A stretch of DNA of 64,000 bases from DASWJZ01 sp963761005 (GCA_963761005.1 CAVXFK010000027.1:744001-808000), one strand, 5' to 3'. Numbered from the stretch's first letter, positions 29,065 to 38,432 are shown. The notes: generated from the letters alone by a model not told the origin. Numbers and translations are program-made.

Positions 29065-29658
29065 ATGATGGTGGAGCGAAAATACTCCGACGAAGCTCCG
29101 GCGGGATTTCCGCCCGGCTTGACGCGCCTCGTCGCCGCGGCAGGGAAACAGGCGAAGGCCCGCCCGGTCGAGCGCTGGGACCCGCCTTATTGCGGCGAGA
29201 TCGATCTTCGTGTCGCCGCCGATGGAAGCTGGTTCTATCGTGGCAGTGCCATCCAACGCGAGGCACTGGTGCGTCTCTTTGCCTCTATTTTGAGACGCGA
29301 GCCCGATGGCCGTCACGTGCTTGTGACCCCTGTTGAAAAGGTGGGGATCACGGTCGAGGACGCTCCGTTCATGGCGGTGGAGCTCATGACAGAGGGAGAA
29401 GGCGTTCACCAGACGCTCACCTTCCGCACCAATGTCGGCGACATCGTCGCCGCGGGACATGAGCATCCGCTGCGCTTCGCGCACGAAGCGGCGACCGAAG
29501 GGCTCAAGCCCTATCTCAACGTGCGTGGAGCGCTTGAGGCGCTCGCCACGCGTCCCGTCGCGCTTGAGCTCGTCGCGCTCGCCGCGGAGCGCGCGGGAGA
29601 GCTCGGGGTCTGGTCGGGTGATGTGTTCTTCGCTTTCTCCGGCGGAGATCGTGGCTGA
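29065..29658 (+). CDS. DUF1285 domain-containing protein
   Basis: A 197-residue protein of the DUF1285 family, function unknown. Conserved segments are PPYCGEIDLRVAADGSWFYRGSAI, FASILRREPDG and EDAPFMAVEL. No membrane helix or signal is seen. The start at 29,065 has CGAGG upstream; the following codon is also ATG (29,068). It opens a three-gene operon with a CoA pyrophosphatase and the CCA-adding enzyme, divergent from moxR. Overlap of its end with the next start suggests coupling. Confidence 0.92.
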   Translation: MMVERKYSDEAPAGFPPGLTRLVAAAGKQAKARPVERWDPPYCGEIDLRVAADGSWFYRGSAIQREALVRLFASILRREPDGRHVLVTPVEKVGITVEDAPFMAVELMTEGEGVHQTLTFRTNVGDIVAAGHEHPLRFAHEAATEGLKPYLNVRGALEALATRPVALELVALAAERAGELGVWSGDVFFAFSGGDRG

Positions 29659-30301
29659 GCCGCGCCTCTTCTCGGCGGAGGATTTTCGCCGTCGCGTCGC
29701 CGAGCGTCTCTCGCATGAGCCGGAGCCGCACGTCGGCGACCACGTCTTCAATCCGGAACTTGCCGACGACCTTCTGAATATTGAGCGGCGTCCGGCCGCG
29801 GTGCTGATACCCGTCATCCACCGCGAGCCGGAGGCGACGCTGCTCTTCACGGAGCGGACGGGGAGCCTGCGCTCGCATGCGGGGCAGGTCGCTTTCCCCG
29901 GCGGCCGCATCGATCCGGAAGATTCCGGACCGGAGGCAGCGGCGCTGCGCGAAGCGGAAGAGGAAATCGGGCTCAAGCCGGAATTCATCGAGACCGTCGG
30001 CCGCGGTCCTGACTATCTGACTGGCTCCGGCTACCACGTCGCGCTCGTGATCGCGGTCGTCAGTCCCGGCTTCACCCTGAAACTCAATCCGCACGAGGTC
30101 GCCGACGTCTTCGAGGTGCCGCTTTCCTTCCTGATGAACCCTGCGCACCATCAGATCGGAAGCCGGATCTGGAGGGGCGTGCGGCGCAGCTTCTTCGAGA
30201 TGCCATATCTGGGTCACCACATCTGGGGGATCACGGCGGGGATGGTGCGCGTGCTTTACGAGCGTCTCTACGCCGACGGCGACAAGGGAGAGGCGGCGTG
30301 A
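29651..30301 (+). CDS. CoA pyrophosphatase, NUDIX (NudL-like)
   Basis: A 216-residue NUDIX hydrolase of the CoAse type. Motifs: LLFTERTGSLRSHAGQVAFPG, the NUPF/CoA signature region, followed by GGRIDPEDSGPEAAALREA then EEEIGL, a Nudix box with the family's extra residues. It is expected to hydrolyse CoA and acyl-CoA to phosphopantetheine and 3',5'-ADP. The GTG at 29,651 is chosen as it overlaps the DUF1285 stop; frames further upstream belong to that gene. It overlaps the cca start by four bases. Confidence 0.92.
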   Translation: MAEPRLFSAEDFRRRVAERLSHEPEPHVGDHVFNPELADDLLNIERRPAAVLIPVIHREPEATLLFTERTGSLRSHAGQVAFPGGRIDPEDSGPEAAALREAEEEIGLKPEFIETVGRGPDYLTGSGYHVALVIAVVSPGFTLKLNPHEVADVFEVPLSFLMNPAHHQIGSRIWRGVRRSFFEMPYLGHHIWGITAGMVRVLYERLYADGDKGEAA

Positions 30302-31515
30302 GCGCTGCGCTCGGCGACTGGGCGCTGCTCAGGGAGCAGCATGTCGTGGCGATCTTCGCCGCACTTGACGGCGAGTCGCGCGCAACCCGGATCGTCGGTG
30401 GGGCGGTGCGCGACGCTCTCCTCGGTCGTGTCGTCGCCGATGCCGACCTGGCGACGATCTTCGTGCCGGCGGAAGTGATTGCGCGCGCCGAGGCCGCGGG
30501 CATGAAGGCGGTGCCGACGGGAATCGAGCACGGCACAGTCACCGTCATCGTCGACGGCCGGCCGTTCGAAGTGACGACGCTTCGCCGCGACGTGGAGACG
30601 GATGGCCGTCACGCGATCGTACGCTTCACGACGGACTGGAAGGAAGACGCGGCGCGGCGCGACTTCACCATGAACGCGCTCTACTGCGACGTCGCAGGCG
30701 AGGTGCTCGATCCGCTCGGCGGCGTCGCCGACTTGAAGGCCGGCCGCGTGCGCTTCGTCGGCCGGGCGGAGGACCGCATCCGCGAGGATTATCTCCGCAT
30801 TCTCCGCTTCTTCCGCTTCTATGCCTGGTATGGGCACGGGCGCCCCGACTCCGACGCGCTCAAGGCCTGCGCCAAGCTCAAGGCGGGGATCGCGACGCTT
30901 TCGGCAGAGCGCGTCTGGGCGGAGTTGAAGCGGCTTCTGAAGGCCCCCGATCCGGCGCGCGCGCTGCTATGGATGCGCACGACCGAGATCCTGCAGAAGG
31001 TGCTGCCGGAAAGCTGGGGGATCGACGCCATTCATCGCGTCGTCGAGGCGGAGCGCAAAGAGGGCTGGGCGCCCGATCCGCTTTTCCGCCTCGAAGCCAT
31101 CATGCCTCCGCATCGCGCCCGCATCGACGCGCTGATCGAGCGCCTTCGGCTGAGCCGTGCCGAGGCGGCGCGGCTTCACGCATGGGCCGATGCGCCGGAG
31201 GCCGACCCGGCGCTGCAAGAGGCGCGTCTCGCACAGACGCTCTACCGGTCGGGCCGCCAGGGTGTTGAGGACCGTCTTCGCCACGCCATCGCCCGCGAAA
31301 GCAGTGCTGGCCACGCGGCCGCCGTCGCCGCGCTGCGCGCGCAGGCGGCGTTCACCGAGAGCTGGCAGCCGCCGGTCTTTCCGGTGAGCGGCAGCGATCT
31401 CGTCGCCGCGGGAATGGAGCCCGGACCGGACGTTGGCAAGCGCCTGCGGGAGCTTGAGGGACGTTGGGTCGAAAGCGACTTCAGCCTCTCCCGCGACGCC
31501 TTGCTTCGCTCTTGA
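30298..31515 (+). CDS. cca: CCA tRNA nucleotidyltransferase
   Basis: A 405-residue class II nucleotidyltransferase that adds or repairs the CCA end of tRNAs. It has RIVGGAVRDALLGRVVADADLA with the catalytic Asp pair, RRDFTMNALYCD and EDYLRILRFFRFYAWYG, all typical. A GTG at 30,298 overlaps the previous stop, giving a normal length. The end overlaps the converging DUF1059 gene by 35 bases. Confidence 0.96.
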   Translation: MSAALGDWALLREQHVVAIFAALDGESRATRIVGGAVRDALLGRVVADADLATIFVPAEVIARAEAAGMKAVPTGIEHGTVTVIVDGRPFEVTTLRRDVETDGRHAIVRFTTDWKEDAARRDFTMNALYCDVAGEVLDPLGGVADLKAGRVRFVGRAEDRIREDYLRILRFFRFYAWYGHGRPDSDALKACAKLKAGIATLSAERVWAELKRLLKAPDPARALLWMRTTEILQKVLPESWGIDAIHRVVEAERKEGWAPDPLFRLEAIMPPHRARIDALIERLRLSRAEAARLHAWADAPEADPALQEARLAQTLYRSGRQGVEDRLRHAIARESSAGHAAAVAALRAQAAFTESWQPPVFPVSGSDLVAAGMEPGPDVGKRLRELEGRWVESDFSLSRDALLRS

Positions 31516-31705
31516 CCGGCTGAGGGGCTGTTCCCTCAACCTCCACGATCCGACCGCGGGCTCGCTCCAGGAATCCCGGTGTGACCGCGATGCCGTGCAC
31601 CTGCCGCACGTGCTCAAGCTCGACCGTGAGCACTTCCGCGTCCGTTCCAGCCTGTGCCTTGTAGGCGCAGCCCGGCACCAGTTCGCCGCATAAGATGCGC
31701 TTCAT
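31481..31705 (-). CDS. DUF1059 domain-containing small protein
   Basis: A 74-residue protein beginning MKRILCGELVPGCAYKAQAG, a good match to DUF1059, whose members have a conserved CG-x-LVPGC motif and may bind metal. The start at 31,705 is set by GGAGG about 6-8 bases upstream; a longer frame to 31,819 has no such support. The tail (KSEARRRGRG) is basic. It converges with and overlaps the end of cca. Confidence 0.85.
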   Translation of the reverse strand: MKRILCGELVPGCAYKAQAGTDAEVLTVELEHVRQVHGIAVTPGFLERARGRIVEVEGTAPQPVKSEARRRGRG

Positions 31706-31947
31706 CCCATCCTCCATATCTTGGGTCGAATAAGAAAACGCAGAAGGCGGGGCGATGGTTGCGTCGGGCGGGGAGCCGATTCTGGCCGCCAGCTGCGGCA
31801 AAGAGGCTGCGAGGAACATGTGCGGCTCTCGACCGCAGACTCTTGCTTCTCTCTAGTGCCTTGGCGCAAATTCATGCAGGCTGAAGCATCCGCTTCGGCA
31901 GAATGACTTCCGTCGGCCGGAGAGGTGGGGCGGTCTGGAAGGCTGCG

Positions 31948-32532
31948 ATGCGCTTAGGAAAGCTTGGCTACTACTGCGAATTCTTTCTCTGCCCCGCGTT
32001 TGCGGCGATCCTGGCAAGCTGGGTCGCGACCCAAATCCCTGTTTCGGCGTGGATGCAATGGTCGCTCGTCGCCATCGCGGGAATCGCCGCGTGGTCACTC
32101 CTTGAATACCTGATGCATCGGTTCGTGTTCCATCGCGTCCCCTTCATCAGGGACATGCACGAGCAACATCATCAAAGTCACGATGAACTGGTCGGCACGC
32201 CGGCCTGGATAAGCCTGCCGTCGCTGGCGATCGTAGGCCTCGGCCTGGTCGGCGTCTTCGGCCTCGAAACGGGGACCGCGCTGACGATGGGCCTGACACT
32301 CGGTTACTGGTGGTACATCAGCGTGCACCACATCCTGCATCATTGGCGGCTTCCGAATCACGGCTACGCCTTCCGGCTGAAGCGCCAACATGCGCTTCAC
32401 CACCATTTCGACGAGTCCGCCAATTTCGGCGTTACGTCGGGATTCTGGGATTATGTCTTCGGCACCACTGCTTCCGTGCAAAGGCGGGGCGCGCCCGGTG
32501 TCTCACGGCCACTTCACGACGGGCGGCATTGA
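31948..32532 (+). CDS. Sterol desaturase/fatty acid hydroxylase family protein
   Basis: A 194-residue integral membrane di-iron oxygenase. Histidine clusters are LLEYLMHRFVFH, MHEQHHQSH, HHILHHWRL and QHALHHHFDES, the expected iron ligands, between hydrophobic helices (PAFAAILASWV, LPSLAIVGLGLVGVFG). Relatives hydroxylate or desaturate lipids such as carotenoids or ceramides; this substrate is unknown. I prefer the ATG at 31,948 (after GGAAGG) to 31,903. The 3' end overlaps hemF by 30 bases on the opposite strand. Confidence 0.9.
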   Translation: MRLGKLGYYCEFFLCPAFAAILASWVATQIPVSAWMQWSLVAIAGIAAWSLLEYLMHRFVFHRVPFIRDMHEQHHQSHDELVGTPAWISLPSLAIVGLGLVGVFGLETGTALTMGLTLGYWWYISVHHILHHWRLPNHGYAFRLKRQHALHHHFDESANFGVTSGFWDYVFGTTASVQRRGAPGVSRPLHDGRH

Positions 32533-33411
32533 GGAGAGGATCGCTTCGACGTTGCCGCCGGTGCGAAGCCCGAAGATCGTACCGCGATCGTAGAGAAGAT
32601 TGTATTCGACGTAGCGGCCGCGGCGGATGAGCTGCTCCTCACGATCCGCGTCCGTCCAGGATGCCGCGAAATTGGCGCGGACAAGCGCCGGATAGACATC
32701 GCGAAAAGCGCGCCCCACATCCTCTGTGAAGGCGAAGTCGGCATTCCAGTCGCCAGAATCGAGATAGTCATAGAAGATGCCGCCGATGCCGCGCGGCTCG
32801 TTGCGGTGCTTCAGCCAGAAATACTCGTCGCACCATGCCTTGTAGCGGGCGTAGTCGATATGGCGGTGCTTCTCGCACACCGCGCGCATCGCCGCGTGGA
32901 AGGCGACGGAGTCCGGATCTTCCTGCGTGCGCCGCCGGTCGAGCACCGGCGTGAGATCGCCGCCGCCGCCGAACCAGGCCTTCGTCGTGACCACCATCCG
33001 CGTGTTCATGTGCGCTGCCGGCACGTTCGGGTTTTGCGGATGCGCGATCAGCGAGATGCCGGAGGCCCAGAAGCGCGGGTCGTCTTCCGCACCCGGAATC
33101 TGTGCGCGGAACTCCGGCGAGAACTCTCCGAAGACGGTCGAGACGTGGACGCCGACCTTCTCGAAGACGCGACCGTGCATCAGGGACATCACGCCTCCGC
33201 CGCCAGGCGCGCCGCCGTGGTCGGTGCGCTTCCAAGGTGATCTCACGAAGCGGCCGGGCGCACGGTCTGAAAGCGGCGCGCCGGAAGGAAGGCCGTCCTC
33301 ACACGCCTCGAAAGCGGCGCATATCTCGTCGCGTAGCGCCGAAAACCATGCGGCAGCCGCGGACTTCCTTTTTTCGAGGTTCGGGGCTGTGGATAAAGCA
33401 TCAATCGTCAT
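32503..33411 (-). CDS. hemF: Oxygen-dependent coproporphyrinogen III oxidase
   Basis: A 302-residue HemF, which uses O2 to decarboxylate coproporphyrinogen III to protoporphyrinogen IX. Visible motifs: MHGRVFEKVGVHVSTVFGEF, NPNVPAAHMNTRM, WFGGGGDLTPVLD, RGIGGIFYDYLDSGDW and GRYVEYNLLYDRGTIFGLRTGG. Length is normal. It fits an aerobic lifestyle. It stands alone, divergent from the HdeD gene. Confidence 0.97.
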   Translation of the reverse strand: MTIDALSTAPNLEKRKSAAAAWFSALRDEICAAFEACEDGLPSGAPLSDRAPGRFVRSPWKRTDHGGAPGGGGVMSLMHGRVFEKVGVHVSTVFGEFSPEFRAQIPGAEDDPRFWASGISLIAHPQNPNVPAAHMNTRMVVTTKAWFGGGGDLTPVLDRRRTQEDPDSVAFHAAMRAVCEKHRHIDYARYKAWCDEYFWLKHRNEPRGIGGIFYDYLDSGDWNADFAFTEDVGRAFRDVYPALVRANFAASWTDADREEQLIRRGRYVEYNLLYDRGTIFGLRTGGNVEAILSSMPPVVKWP

Positions 33412-33505
33412 TCGGCCGCGCTTAGACTATCCTGCTGGTTGCGGAAAGCGGCGTGTCGACGCGTTCCTCAGCCGCGAACCTATCCGCAGCTGGAGGAGGA
33501 TTGCC

Positions 33506-34063
33506 ATGGCCCTTGCTTCTGATGCCTTGCCGGAACTGAAGGAGCTTCGCGGTCGCTGGGGCTGGTTCGCCGCCCTCGGCGTCATCATGATCGTCGCCGG
33601 CTTCCTGGCCTTGATGAGTGTGGTCTTGGCCACCTTTGTCGGGGTGTTGTTCGTCGGCGTGATGATGATCGCGTCCGGCATCGTGGAAATGATCCACGGC
33701 TTTCAGATGAAGGCCTGGAGCCGGTTCTTTATGTGGCTGCTGATCGGCGTGTTATACGTGATCGCCGGGCTCCTCATCGTGTGGAACCCGCTCCTCGCGG
33801 CCGGCGCGATCACACTCGTCATCGGCGTGTCCCTGGTCTTCGCCGGAATAGCGCGCTTCTTCCTCGCGATGCAGATGCGCAGTGCGTCACCGTGGGGCTG
33901 GGTGCTGGTCTCCGGCATCATCACGGTGCTCCTCGGCGCCGTCATCATCATGCAATGGCCGGTCTCGAGCCTCTACGTGCTTGGCATCTTCCTCGGTGTC
34001 GACCTCATCATCGCGGGCTCGTCCTGGCTCGGCGCCGCGTTTGCGTTCCGACGAATGGGCTGA
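33506..34063 (+). CDS. HdeD family (DUF308) membrane protein
   Basis: A 185-residue protein with about six membrane helices (FAALGVIMIVAGFLALMSVV, MWLLIGVLYVIAGLLIV, and others). HdeD relatives are linked to acid resistance, but the mechanism is unknown. The ATG at 33,506 follows GGAGGAGGA closely. An open reading frame extends far upstream in frame across hemF, but that part is noncoding. No neighbouring gene is co-directional. Confidence 0.9.
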   Translation: MALASDALPELKELRGRWGWFAALGVIMIVAGFLALMSVVLATFVGVLFVGVMMIASGIVEMIHGFQMKAWSRFFMWLLIGVLYVIAGLLIVWNPLLAAGAITLVIGVSLVFAGIARFFLAMQMRSASPWGWVLVSGIITVLLGAVIIMQWPVSSLYVLGIFLGVDLIIAGSSWLGAAFAFRRMG

Positions 34064-34133
34064 GGGAATTTCGGAGGAGCATCGCGCCGCCGCCGAAGAG
34101 GAGTGCGCTCAGCGGCAATCGCCGTTCGGGCCG

Positions 34134-35693
34134 TCATAGAGCGTGTAGCGCAAGCCGGTACTCGCGCGTTTGGGAGCCGAACATCAGCTCCGACAGCACG
34201 CCGTCACGGTGTGGCGCATCGGGCGAGCCGTGGAGTTCCTTGGCGAGATAGCCGGTGAGCCAGGTCTCTGCGCTGGCCGTCCGCTCCGGGTCACGTTCCT
34301 GCCAGAGGAGGAGACAGGGGCCGTTGCCGTGCGGCGCCGGCCAGACGCGCGGCGGATAGGCGGCGGCCATGATCCGCGCATTGGGGAATTCGACGCGCAT
34401 GTTGCCGCCGATATGGAAGCCGTCGACGACGATCGTTCCGCCTCCCGCATAGCCGTCTTTGCGAAGGTCGGCGGCGAGCGCGCGGAACGGCGCCAAGTCG
34501 CGGCAGGCCCCGCAGTGATCGGCGCCGAGCAGAAACACTGCTATTCGCGCTCCGAGCGTGCCGGCGACGAGCACCACAAGCATCAGCGCATAAATGTCGA
34601 CGGCGCGCTTTGCAGGCCGCCCGCGCTCGATCAGCATGAAGAGCGCGATCGGCAGGATGAAGAGCGGCGGCTGCATCAGCCGCTCGTGGAATTCGCGCGC
34701 GCCGAGAGCGAAGACGAGCACGAGATGCAGCGCCAGCGAGATCGCCATCGTCCAGGCGAGGAGCGCGAGGTTCGGGTAGGTCGAGCCGCCCGGGGCGCGC
34801 TCGGGGCGGCGGAACCCGCGCCAAAGGGCAGGGGCTAAGGCGAGCAACGCGAGCGGAAGAAGCGGCTCGGGATACACCAAGGCGGCAGCGGCTAGTCGGA
34901 GAGTGCCCTCTACGACGCGGTTCAGATAAGGCGCGCCCTCGCCGACGAGGACGCTCCGCATCGTGCCCTCGGGATTGTGCCCGATCACGAACGCCGCCGT
35001 CACAGTCGGAAGCACGATCACTGCGGCGAGAACGGCCGCCGGTGCGATCTTCCAGGTCAGGACCAGGTGCCGATAGGAGGGAATGACGAGGCAGGCGAGC
35101 GGCAGCGCCGCCGCGAACATCACGTAGCTCCACTTGCCGAGCAGCCCAAGCCCGAAGACCGCGCCGAGCGCCAAATACCAGCCGAGCCGCGGCTCGTCCG
35201 CGAGCCGGAGGAACACATACCAGCCGACCGCCAGCATCGCCGTCATCATGGTCGTGTGGGTCAGGTCGTGGTGGCTGTAGAAGGCGAACATGTAGATCGC
35301 CGCGAAACTGTAGACGGCGAGCGCGGAAAAGCGCGGGTCGCGGATCAGCCTGCGTGCGGTCGCGTAGGCGAAGCCGTAGACGACCCCGAGGAGCATGTAG
35401 CGGATCAGGCTGATCGAAAGGATGTTGACGCCGAGCGGCTTGCCGAGCGCGATCAGCACCCAGGTGAAGAGTGGCGGTGCCTGGTCGCGGTAGCTCCAGG
35501 CGAATCCTTGCGAAAAGAGCGCCTGCTCCGAATCGTCGATGCCGAGCGTCGGCAGCATCGCCAGGCGCACAGCGAAATGCACCACGAGGTAGACAAGGAT
35601 CGCTGCGGCGACGAAGCCCGGCCGCGCCCAGAGCGGAACCGCGTGCGGCTCGTCCGTCAGGTGTTGCGGCGCTGCGGCGGCGGTCGAAGTCAA
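34134..35693 (-). CDS. Glycosyltransferase family 39 (ArnT-like) protein
   Basis: A 519-residue polytopic protein of the PMT/ArnT fold. A first-loop acidic motif (LGIDDSEQALFSQGFA) and YRDQAPPLFTW resemble the active site of undecaprenyl-phosphate sugar transferases. About ten hydrophobic helices are followed by a periplasmic C-terminal domain with DHCGACRDLAPF, a Cys-x-x-Cys pair. It overlaps the LAB_N gene by four bases, downstream of a GT2. Inference: it moves a sugar from a lipid carrier onto lipid A or another envelope glycan. Confidence 0.9.
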   Translation of the reverse strand: MTSTAAAAPQHLTDEPHAVPLWARPGFVAAAILVYLVVHFAVRLAMLPTLGIDDSEQALFSQGFAWSYRDQAPPLFTWVLIALGKPLGVNILSISLIRYMLLGVVYGFAYATARRLIRDPRFSALAVYSFAAIYMFAFYSHHDLTHTTMMTAMLAVGWYVFLRLADEPRLGWYLALGAVFGLGLLGKWSYVMFAAALPLACLVIPSYRHLVLTWKIAPAAVLAAVIVLPTVTAAFVIGHNPEGTMRSVLVGEGAPYLNRVVEGTLRLAAAALVYPEPLLPLALLALAPALWRGFRRPERAPGGSTYPNLALLAWTMAISLALHLVLVFALGAREFHERLMQPPLFILPIALFMLIERGRPAKRAVDIYALMLVVLVAGTLGARIAVFLLGADHCGACRDLAPFRALAADLRKDGYAGGGTIVVDGFHIGGNMRVEFPNARIMAAAYPPRVWPAPHGNGPCLLLWQERDPERTASAETWLTGYLAKELHGSPDAPHRDGVLSELMFGSQTREYRLALHAL

Positions 35694-36022
35694 GGCGTCG
35701 GCGTTGCCATCGTCCGCTGCTCACGCATGATGAGATGCAGATTGCGCACGTAGACGAAGAGGCCGAACCCCTGGCCGGCGATGAACACCGGGTCGCGGCG
35801 GTAAAGCGCGTAGGTGAAGAGAAGCACGCCGCCGCTGATCGAGAAGAGCCAGAAGGCGACGGGGATGACGCTCTTGCCCGCACGTTCGGACGCCAGCCAC
35901 TGCACGAAGAAACGAGCGCCAAACAGGATCTGCGCGACGAAGCCTACGACAACCCACCAGTCCATGTGATGCATGACGTCGAGCAGGTAGCCGCCTACGG
36001 CGCGCGACAAATCAACGAGCAT
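35690..36022 (-). CDS. Lipid A biosynthesis N-terminal (LAB_N) domain membrane protein
   Basis: A 110-residue protein with about three hydrophobic helices and the LAB_N pattern: GFVAQILFGARFFVQWLASER and PVAFWLFSISGGVLLFTYA, YRRDPVFIAGQ. LAB_N proteins are found beside GT2 and GT39 enzymes that decorate lipids. The start MLVDLSRAVGG (36,022) overlaps the GT2 stop region by 11 bases, and its end overlaps the GT39 start, so the three genes are coupled. Confidence 0.88.
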   Translation of the reverse strand: MLVDLSRAVGGYLLDVMHHMDWWVVVGFVAQILFGARFFVQWLASERAGKSVIPVAFWLFSISGGVLLFTYALYRRDPVFIAGQGFGLFVYVRNLHLIMREQRTMATPTP

Positions 36023-36761
36023 TCGCTGCTTCCTCCGAGACAACTGGCACGCGTTTCCGGCGATTGATGAGCCAAAGCACGCCGAGGAGATCGGCCATGA
36101 TGACCCAAAGCCGGTCCCAAATGCGATAGTGCGACTTGCCGAAGCGGCGCGGCCGATCGACCACGTCGACATAGGCGATCTCAAAGCCGTCGCGGCGCAC
36201 GAGCGGCGGCATGAACCGGTGCAGGCCGTCGAAATAGGGGAGCGCCAGGAAGACATCGCGACGGAACGCCTTGAGGCCGCAGCCGGTATCGCGCGTCGAA
36301 GTGCGGAGCACGGCGTTCAGGAGCCGGTTCGCCGTCCGCGAAGTGATTCGCTTCAGCCCGGTGTCGGTGCGGCCGAGACGCTGTCCGGCGACAAGTCCAA
36401 GCCGCGGCGCGCCCGCTTCCAGTGTCTCAACAAGCTTCGGTATGAAGACGGGGTCGTTCTGTCCGTCGCCGTCGACCGTTGCGACGATCGCGCCGCGGGC
36501 GCCGGCGACGCCGGTGCGCACGGCGGCGGACTGGCCGCACGCGCGGTCGTGCGAGAGCTGACGCAGCCAGGGCCGGTCCTGCATCAGGCCGCGGAGCTCG
36601 TCCGCGGTCGTGTCAGTCGACCCGTCGTTGACGAAGATCGCCTCGAAGTCCCAGCGGCCCTCAAGCGCCGCGGCGATCTCCGCGACAAGCGGCGCGACGT
36701 TGCCTGCTTCGTTCTTGACCGGCACCACCACAGACAATGCGGGGCCCCTCCGTTCCGTCAT
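36012..36761 (-). CDS. Glycosyltransferase family 2 (dolichol-phosphate mannosyltransferase-like)
   Basis: A 249-residue GT2 enzyme. Motifs: LSVVVPVKNEAGNVAPLV, FVNDGSTDTTADELR, TVDGDGQNDP (metal-binding) and STRDTGCGLKAFRR. A hydrophobic segment near the C-terminus (RLWVIMADLLGVLWL) suggests membrane contact. It likely charges a polyprenyl phosphate with a sugar for use by the two GT39 enzymes. The start at 36,761 follows AGAGGAAAG; 36,803 adds unlike residues. Confidence 0.92.
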   Translation of the reverse strand: MTERRGPALSVVVPVKNEAGNVAPLVAEIAAALEGRWDFEAIFVNDGSTDTTADELRGLMQDRPWLRQLSHDRACGQSAAVRTGVAGARGAIVATVDGDGQNDPVFIPKLVETLEAGAPRLGLVAGQRLGRTDTGLKRITSRTANRLLNAVLRTSTRDTGCGLKAFRRDVFLALPYFDGLHRFMPPLVRRDGFEIAYVDVVDRPRRFGKSHYRIWDRLWVIMADLLGVLWLINRRKRVPVVSEEAANAR

Positions 36762-36875
36762 ACTTTCCTCTCGACACCCGCGCGCCCGCGCGGGCACCGG
36801 CAAACGCGGCGCCTAACTGGCACGATGTCGTCGCGGCGTCATCCCCGTTCTTGCGCGCTTCCGCAGCCGGCCGGA

Positions 36876-38432
36876 CTAGCGGCAGTTACCGACCGGCCCG
36901 TCGTAGAGCCGGTAACCGAGCTCAAGCGAGCCGTTGGCCGGCTTGATCATCGGGGCCGATACCGCCCCGTCCCGATGCGCCGCTGCGGGGTCGCCGGCAA
37001 GCTGGTTTGCGAGATAGGATCCAATGCGTTCCAGGTTCGCTTCACGCGCCTTCAGGTCGCCGTTGTCCCAAGAGAGGACAAGGCACTGGCCCGCCCCCGA
37101 GGGCGCCGGCCATGTGGAGAGCGGGTGGCTCGGGTCGATGACGCGCGCCTTCGGGAAATAGGCGCGCAGGTTGCCGCCGGTCTCGCCGTCGGCAACGATC
37201 GTGCCCGTGCCGTTGTAACCGGCACCGACGAGCTGCGCGGCGAGCGATGGATAGGGGCGCCATTCCATGCAGAGCCCGCAATCGACCAGCCCGAGCGGCT
37301 GCAGGATGCGCGCGCCGGTCGTCTGCACGGCGAGCGCCGCCATGATGAGCGCGAAGAGGTTGAGCGCTAGCGCCGACGGCCGGTCCGCCTCGATCGTCAT
37401 GAAGAGCCACACGGGGACGATGAGCAGCAAGGGGTGCATGTAGCGGACCTTGAGCTCGGTCGCGCCGACCGCGAAAACGATGAGCCAGAGAAGCGCAAGC
37501 CCGATCGCGATGCTCGGGCCGACAACGCCGGCGCCGGGGTGCGGCGGCTCTTGGCGCACGCCGGCGGCGGCGGACCGCGCGCGAAATCCCCGCCAGAACG
37601 GAAGGCCGAGAACCAGTGCGGCAATCGGCAGGAGCGGCATCAGATAGAGAAGGCTCGTATCTACGAGCGTCAGCGTGCCGTCCCATATCGCGGCAAGCCC
37701 GGGGCTGCCCTCGGCGCCAAGCGCCGACTGGATGTCCTGGCTGTCCGGTATCTCCATCGCCAGCGAGGCAAAGAAGACGGGCGCGGTGATCGCGGCCGCG
37801 ACGGCGATTGAGGGAAGCGTCTTCCAGCTCAGCACCAGGCGCCGGCCTTCGGCATTGAGAAGGCAGGCGAGCGGCAGCGCCAAAGTGAAGATCACGAAAT
37901 TCCACTTGGCGAGCATGCCGAGGCCGAAGGCAACGCCGAGCGCCAAATACCAGCCGAGCCTTTCCGACGCCGCCAAGCGCACGAAGACGTACCACGAGAC
38001 GGCGATCATCGCGGCAAGCGCGATCGAATGGCTGAGATTGCGGTGGCTCGATTCGGCGAGGATGTGGATCGCGGCGAAGCTGTAGACGGCAAGCGCGGCG
38101 AGACGCGGATCGCTGATCAGCCGCCGCGCGGTGAGGTAGACCGAGCCGTAGGCGAGCGTGAGAAACCCGTAGCGGACAAGGCTTATCGCGACCACGCCGA
38201 CCGGCATGAAATGGCCGAGCGTCACCAGGAGCCAGGTGACGAGCGTCGGGGAGCGATAGCTGTAGGTGAGCGCGTAGCGCTGTGCGAGCAGCGCCTGCTC
38301 CGTGTCGTCGACGCTGAGCCCCGGCCCGAGCGCCATCCGAATCGCAAAATGCGCTGCGAGGTAGGCAAGAATGACGAGGACGATGAAGCGCGGCCTCGCC
38401 CAGAAGGGAATCGGGGGCATGCGTCCAGCCAT
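36876..38432 (-). CDS. Second glycosyltransferase family 39 protein
   Basis: A paralogue (about 518 residues) of the GT39 at 34.1 kb. The equivalent loop reads LSVDDTEQALLAQRYALTYS and YRSPTLVTWLL. Helices are collinear, and the C-terminal domain again has a Cys pair (LVDCGLCMEWRPYPSL) and a QCLVLSW stretch. It is separated from GT2 by 114 bases on the same strand. Two copies plus one GT2 suggest two acceptor sites for the same lipid-linked sugar. The start MAGRMPPIPF (38,432) is chosen; upstream reading is unconserved. Confidence 0.88.
   Translation of the reverse strand: MAGRMPPIPFWARPRFIVLVILAYLAAHFAIRMALGPGLSVDDTEQALLAQRYALTYSYRSPTLVTWLLVTLGHFMPVGVVAISLVRYGFLTLAYGSVYLTARRLISDPRLAALAVYSFAAIHILAESSHRNLSHSIALAAMIAVSWYVFVRLAASERLGWYLALGVAFGLGMLAKWNFVIFTLALPLACLLNAEGRRLVLSWKTLPSIAVAAAITAPVFFASLAMEIPDSQDIQSALGAEGSPGLAAIWDGTLTLVDTSLLYLMPLLPIAALVLGLPFWRGFRARSAAAGVRQEPPHPGAGVVGPSIAIGLALLWLIVFAVGATELKVRYMHPLLLIVPVWLFMTIEADRPSALALNLFALIMAALAVQTTGARILQPLGLVDCGLCMEWRPYPSLAAQLVGAGYNGTGTIVADGETGGNLRAYFPKARVIDPSHPLSTWPAPSGAGQCLVLSWDNGDLKAREANLERIGSYLANQLAGDPAAAHRDGAVSAPMIKPANGSLELGYRLYDGPVGNCR

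Noticed and set aside
27946..29988. 680-codon reading of the MoxR frame
   Set aside because: The extra N-terminus overlaps DUF1285 and nudL antisense and is rich in Arg and Ser without family match. MoxR begins near 28,950.
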